Shown: in pieces, positions 59,443 to 64,000 of the stretch
How positions within the stretch are numbered: position 1 is the first letter of the stretch
How the letters are laid out: every line of letters begins with the position of its first letter
Assembly: GCA_034509735.1 (NCBI GenBank)
Contig: JACGWO010000012.1
Span: forward strand, 26,007,188 to 26,071,187
Source of the DNA: Sesamum alatum
Taxonomy: Eukaryota > Streptophyta > Magnoliopsida > Lamiales > Pedaliaceae
Reading direction: 5' to 3'
Length of the DNA stretch: 64,000 nucleotides
The notes under the pieces: model-generated
Told to the model about the DNA's origin: nothing
Database searches by the model: none
Seen by the model: the letters and a program-made list of their open reading frames with translations, nothing else
Made by a program: the position numbers and the translations under genes

Positions 59443-61304
59443 GATTTTGGGTTTTTCAAAAACAAAGAGGTTTCTCTGTTTCCATTTTTGAACTTCTTTC
59501 TTTTTAGGAATACAGAAAAAACATTAGCGAATATTAATATGTTTTGTTTTACTACATGTCGGTTTATTTGTAATTTTTTTATTATTTATTATTATATTAT
59601 ATTATATTAACTGAATTTATAAATTGGTCGAATTTATTAAGATTCGAATATAATTATGAAATCAGGCGAGGAAAATAGTATGTACAGAGGATAGGGTAAA
59701 TTAGAATGGATTTTCCTAATTAATTGTTATAATTATAAAAATTATTTGAAAAATTATAAATATTCATCTAAAATTAATGATGGTCTAATAAATATTACTC
59801 TATAATGGACTGTCATAAAGAGATATTTTTAGAGGAATTTTAATTTCAAAAGATATTTATAATTTTTTAAAAAAAAAAAAAAAATTAATTATGACAAATT
59901 TTATGATAGTACTTAGTAAGTTATTCGTCATGGGATGTTACGAATGCCGTGATTGGAATGCGCCTGACTTTGTTTGGGTCCTTTTAGTAACAAAATCCCA
60001 CAATCATAAATAGACTTCAAGAAATTATTTTATTGTTTTTTATTTTTTAAATTTATATTTAAAGTTATGAATTTGAAATCCTCAATAATAAATTAGAGTA
60101 ACAACTCTAATTTTAAATTAGATTTCGTCTCAAATATTTCTTCAAATTCTTTCCTCAACTTAATTAATCAATCCACATATAGCTTAAGGATCTATTAACC
60201 AAATAAATTTCCAACAAAATTTATTAAAATATTATCCAACTTGATTACTGTAGTTTCGCCAACGTACTATGAGTTAAACTCAGATCTTATTAGATCAAAT
60301 TTTATGTTACAAATCTATCACCGTCGATTAATCCATAATATTTATCAATTATTTAAAATGAATCATAAATGTAATCCACGTGTAGTGTAGGTATTAGTGG
60401 AGGGTAAAAATGATTTTTTCGCCCCCGACATTAAATGATTGTAATAATATATCATCAAACCATTCTAAGAAAGTGACCGTTAGCAAATTGAAGAAACGAG
60501 ATTTATTCACAAATGATAAGCATGAAATTTAAAAACCAAGTATTTTCCATTATCAAAGTTCAAAATACTCTAGAGAAAAAGAAAGAAATAATTCTAAAAA
60601 TCTCTATAAAATACAATTACAATGATATGCATTTAATGTTTGAATATAATTATCTTTTACACATAGAACGAACGCGCTCTTATTATCAGTATATTCATGA
60701 AATTGAATTAAATGAGGACCACACATGAAAGAGAGCTTGGGTGGGCCTAACACTTTAATTTGCGGTTGTGATAATAGAGAAATAATTGCATTTTCCTAAG
60801 TAAAGAACTCATTCTAATTTGCCTATTTTAGTTAACATTATGTACAAGGTACCACCACCAATCCAATGGTGCAAACTTGTACGATTCGGAGTTGAAGCCA
60901 CGTCATCAAAATTTTAACGATTCAGATTCCATTAAAATTTTATTATTTTTTTTCTAAAAATAATTAAATATATCTTAAAATATCATTTTATAACAAATAT
61001 AATAATAAACCAACATGTACTACGTACATATGTGAGATTGAAACTTAAAAGTTTTGTTTAATGAAGAGTTTTGGAACCTTAATCTTGTAGTCGTTGTCGT
61101 TCAGACAAAACTTGGCTCGTTGATTTCTCAAAGTTTTAGTTGCTTTTGTTATTGTCCAAGTATACTTCTGTGGCTAAGGTAGGCTTATTTAGGTGCGTGA
61201 AGGTATTAATTCAGTAGGGTTGAATAAAAGTTATTTTTAAAAAATTAAATTCATTATGTTTCTATTGAATTTATTTTTTATTTTTTTTTGTTAGAGTTGT
61301 AATT

Positions 61305-61580
61305 TTTTTTTAGTTGGAAGCGATGAATTTTATTAATTGAAATAAAGCGATTATAATCGATTCTGTCAGTATCAATAGATATAGACAAATACAACATTCC
61401 TATCAATAATATCACATATACTAATATCGTGCTATTACATCAATAAATAACCTACTATACAGTAGAAACAAATAAACCTACTATGCAGTAGAAATAAATC
61501 ATCCCACACAGGGGATTCGAACCTATGACCTTAAGGATCATGGGGTCTCAGCTTCGCCAACTGAGCTAGCCTTCATTGGC
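61305..61580 (-). mobile_element. Full-length tRNA-derived SINE with 17-bp target duplication
   Basis: On the minus strand the head has a perfect A box TAGCTCAGTTGG (61568-61557) and B box GGTTCGAATCCC (61523-61512). A body follows with CTACTGTATAGTAGG, which occurs twice nearby because of a 23-bp internal repeat (61450-61490), and an A-tail. The element is flanked by TTGTTAGAGTTGTAATT on both sides (61288-61304 and 61581-61597), a perfect duplication that marks a LINE-driven insertion. Confidence 0.92.
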
Positions 61581-61689
61581 TTGTTAGAGTTGTAATTGAG
61601 ATTCAATGCATTTTCAATCAAGTCAAATTGTGTCAGATACAAGAAATTATACTTTCCAGCGAGATTAGACTGTCAAAAGTGGTTGAAGA

Positions 61690-61910
61690 GACCTAACTTA
61701 ATTAGTGAAGTTGAGGTCCTATGATCAAGAGGTCATGATTCGAGCCTTTATAATATGTGGATATTTGTCTACTTTAATAATAGTACGTACTTGGTATGTT
61801 GTAATAATAATTATTTGTTAGTTATATATATTTGATATTAATAATTAATATATATTAATTGTTGATGATTGAAATTTATCTTATAATCGTAATCCATTCA
61901 TTGAAAAAAA
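61690..61910 (+). mobile_element. Older SINE copy, plus orientation
   Basis: The head shows GAAGTTGAGGTCCTATGATC, AAGAGGTCATGATTCGAGCC (a worn B box) and the body words AATAGTACGTACTTGGTATG. It ends in an A9 run at about 61902-61910. The flanks share AAAGTGG. It lies about 100 bp from the full-length copy in the opposite orientation. Confidence 0.6.
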
Positions 61911-62888
61911 AAGTTATTGAAAGTGGATTAAATATAATGGTCAGCGTCTCGTGCTAAAAAGTCTTGAAATTTGGGAAATCTGCCTGGAAATTACTCCGCA
62001 GTGCAGTTGGAGACGGTCAATTTTTGCTGAATCAATTAAATATATATATCATACTTAATAATTTATAACAATCATTTAATAATAAAGAACTAAGTTTAGA
62101 TATAGATAAATTCCAAATATTCAAATCTAAATCAATTTTGGCTTATTATATTAAAAATAAATATTCGTGCAAACCCCTCGTTGCTGGTGAGTTCACGTCA
62201 TTAATTGGTATATAATTACTCAAGAGATGAAATAAATAAGTTTGGCCTTAATTATAATGTAGCAATAAGGTGGACAATTATTGGCGCATGATGATTATCC
62301 TACTCAACAAAGCACCCTCAAACTTCTTTCGTTTTCTCTCTTTCTTTAATTATTTATTTTTTTTGAATAAATAATTGAAAAATAATGCGTTTTATGTTAT
62401 TATGTGCATACGAATATCTAAAAAAATAGTGATTTATTGAGACAATAAAAATAGTAATAGTTAATTAATACCAATAATTGAATCGCACAAAAAATACACA
62501 TACATAATTTAAAATTTTATTTTATTTTTTAGTTCAATGAAAGAGAATAAAATAAAATAAAAAGGGATATTTAGTGTAATTAAAATCGCCTGTGATTTAA
62601 AAAATTAAATGAAAATATGATATTTAACAAATATAGATTTGAAAAAACAAGTCATCAATTATTATTTGCATGCCATCTTTAAAATAAAAGAATATTCATA
62701 TCATAATCATTGGAGACGGAAAAATATACACATACAACACACGCACACACATATATATATATAAATATAAATCGTGATAATCACGTGCAAGTAATTGTAG
62801 TGGCGACTCTTGAAGAAGCATGCAGCCTTCCACGAGAAGCCAAGTCAAACACGTCGGGCTTTCATTTCTCTCTCTCTCTCTTCTCTCC

Positions 62889-62900
62889 TATATATATATG
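62889..62900 (+). promoter_or_regulatory. TATA-like box of the 92-aa protein gene
   Basis: CCTATATATATATG follows a (TC)n tract (62864-62886), about 97-108 nt upstream of the ATG at 62997. A TC-rich tract just before a TATA box is common in plant core promoters. Confidence 0.55.
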
Positions 62901-62996
62901 TGTGTGTTACTGCGTGTATGGATCCTTCAATATCCATTTCTCGACTCATAATCATAATCATCATCATCGAGTATTAGAGCTTCGAATTAGCGAAAG

Positions 62997-63275
62997 ATGG
63001 AGATCGATGAGAGCTGGTTAGGAGGAGGAACGTTGTGGAAGGTGAGTTTGTTCATTCTCGTCCAAGCTCTTGTGTATCTCATCCTCTCTCAGTCCTCCGC
63101 CGTATTCTCCACCACTCCGGCCAGATCCCACAGTTTCAAGCCTGCTCGCTCCCTCAGCATCCGCCGCTGGGCCGCCGCTCTCGCAGATATCCCCGCCGGC
63201 GGCGATTCTTCGCCCTCTCCCAAGGGCGGTTTCTTCCGATCCTTCAGCCTAGCTAGGGATTCATCAATTGATTAA
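62997..63275 (+). CDS. Small plant single-pass membrane protein, 92 aa
   Basis: The protein starts MEIDESWLGGGTLWKVSLFI and has one hydrophobic segment at about residues 14-31 (KVSLFILVQALVYLILSQS). A Ser- and Arg-rich tail follows (SFKPARSLSIRRW, then FFRSFSLARDSS). The layout, an acidic N-terminus, one membrane helix and a basic phospho-Ser-like tail, recalls a family of uncharacterised plant proteins. No function is known to me. Coding support is the GC-rich third positions, the TATA box and TC tract upstream, and the ATG placement. Two other plus-strand frames over the same bases are shadows. A larger upstream frame (62710-63021) overlaps only the first codons and is not coding. Confidence 0.75.
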   Translation: MEIDESWLGGGTLWKVSLFILVQALVYLILSQSSAVFSTTPARSHSFKPARSLSIRRWAAALADIPAGGDSSPSPKGGFFRSFSLARDSSID

Positions 63276-64000
63276 TTACCTCCTACAGTTATGTAATTCT
63301 TACTATATATATATATATATGTTCTTCTGTTGTCGATGGAGTTTGTTTTGTGAATAGAGGGTGAAGGTGAATCCGAAGGGAATAGTGGTTTCATGGGTTC
63401 GTTTTTCAATTCTTTAATTCATGAACTGTGTGTGTAATGTAAATACTGATGAAATTCATTTCCGACTTTTTTCTGTGTCTAGAATTTGTTTGTGTTGTTG
63501 ATCCATTCATATAATTGTTTTTCTTACTCTATTATCAAATGAGATAATAATTTATAGTCAATTAAATTTTCTAAAAGATATTTTTGTATTAATAGATAAT
63601 ATATAGCACTCAATTTGTTTCATAATGTCATATATTGTGGTACCCTCGGCACAATCGATGTATGTGTTTAATTTTCAAAATTAAAAAATTGAGAGGAGAG
63701 GTGATCAGAATGACAAAATTAAACAAATAAGAGACGGAGGAAAAGAGAAAAAGATTAATTTGTATTATTTTTTGAATGTGTTAAAAAAAAAAAAAAACCA
63801 AAATAGACCTTAAAATTAAGGGATAATTATATTTACTACCGCTAATCTATAGTTTGTTTACATAAATCATTGCTGTCTTTTGAATAATTACACATATACC
63901 CATTAAAATGTAAGCATCATTTATACAAATCACCCCTATTTTTTTTAGAAAATTAAACTTACACCCCTCAAAAGTATCGACATTATTATACAAATTACCT
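63276..64000. other. 3' flank of the 92-aa gene and the left half of a family C element
   Basis: A TA-repeat lies at 63303-63320. From 63822 (AAGGGATAATTATATTTA) to the window end the sequence matches the inverted ends of the element at 46440-46663, with CACCCCTATTTTTT and ACACCCCTCAAAAGTATCG mirrored in style. The window cuts this element. Confidence 0.5.

Larger units (their letters stand above)
59443..62996. other. Intergenic region with SINEs and a worn MITE
   Basis: This is AT-rich spacer. A worn family A element lies at about 59694-59932 (GGGTAAATTA at the left; AATTATGACAAATTTTATG at the right). Two SINEs lie between 61288 and 61930. The last 150 bases hold the promoter region of the 92-aa protein gene. 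No gene is recognised elsewhere. Confidence 0.55.

Noticed and set aside
62710..63021. 103-aa plus-strand frame before the 92-aa protein
   Set aside because: It spans the TC-rich and TATA promoter segment and is in another frame; its peptide is low in complexity (His/Thr/Ser-rich).

Overview
This is a nuclear segment of a flowering-plant genome. The genes have many short exons with GT-AG introns, the spacers are AT-rich and full of small transposons, and the gene products are plant-specific (SOSEKI, DUF936, B3, BPG2, a lipid-transfer protein with a GPI-type tail). The style suggests a eudicot, possibly an asterid close to Lamiales. That placement is only an impression, not evidence of species.

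Layout, left to right. (1) 1-2,100 is AT-rich spacer. (2) 2,104-7,585 holds a convergent pair: a SOSEKI polarity protein (+, six exons) and a DUF936 protein (-, five exons, one GC-AG intron). (3) 11,166-16,336 (-) is a complete PP2A catalytic subunit in 11 exons. (4) 18,180-22,008 (-) is an MFSD12-like transporter in 12 exons, probably with a long 5'-UTR intron. (5) 26,547-29,383 (-) is a BPG2/YqeH-type chloroplast GTPase in four exons. (6) 31,114-32,877 (-) is a lipid-transfer protein in three exons, with a transposon hairpin in each intron. (7) 32,900-42,000 is a transposon-rich desert holding a clean 760-bp solo LTR and several hairpin elements. (8) 42,020-42,367 (+) encodes a 115-aa membrane protein. 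(9) 42,400-51,100 is a second transposon-rich block with SINEs, a CACTA-like end, a 0.9-kb Mutator-like element and a broken AAA-ATPase. (10) 51,121-53,877 holds a two-EF-hand protein (+), a tRNA-Ser(GCU) (-) and a RING-H2 protein (+). (11) 56,857-59,442 (-) is a small single-B3-domain protein in three exons. (12) 59,500-64,000 is spacer with a SINE bounded by a 17-bp target duplication, then a 92-aa single-pass membrane protein gene (+).

For the seven spliced genes I chose exon borders by hand so that reading frame and known protein family agree. Each total coding length is a multiple of three. The genes do not form an operon or an obvious shared pathway.

I found no undescribed multi-gene system. 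The most informative non-genic signals are the Mutator-like miniature elements with intact 9-bp target duplications. One of these sits 11 bp from a 5' splice site in the lipid-transfer gene. Other notable signals are the solo LTR, the SINE family, and an AAA-ATPase relic that has lost its Walker A segment.
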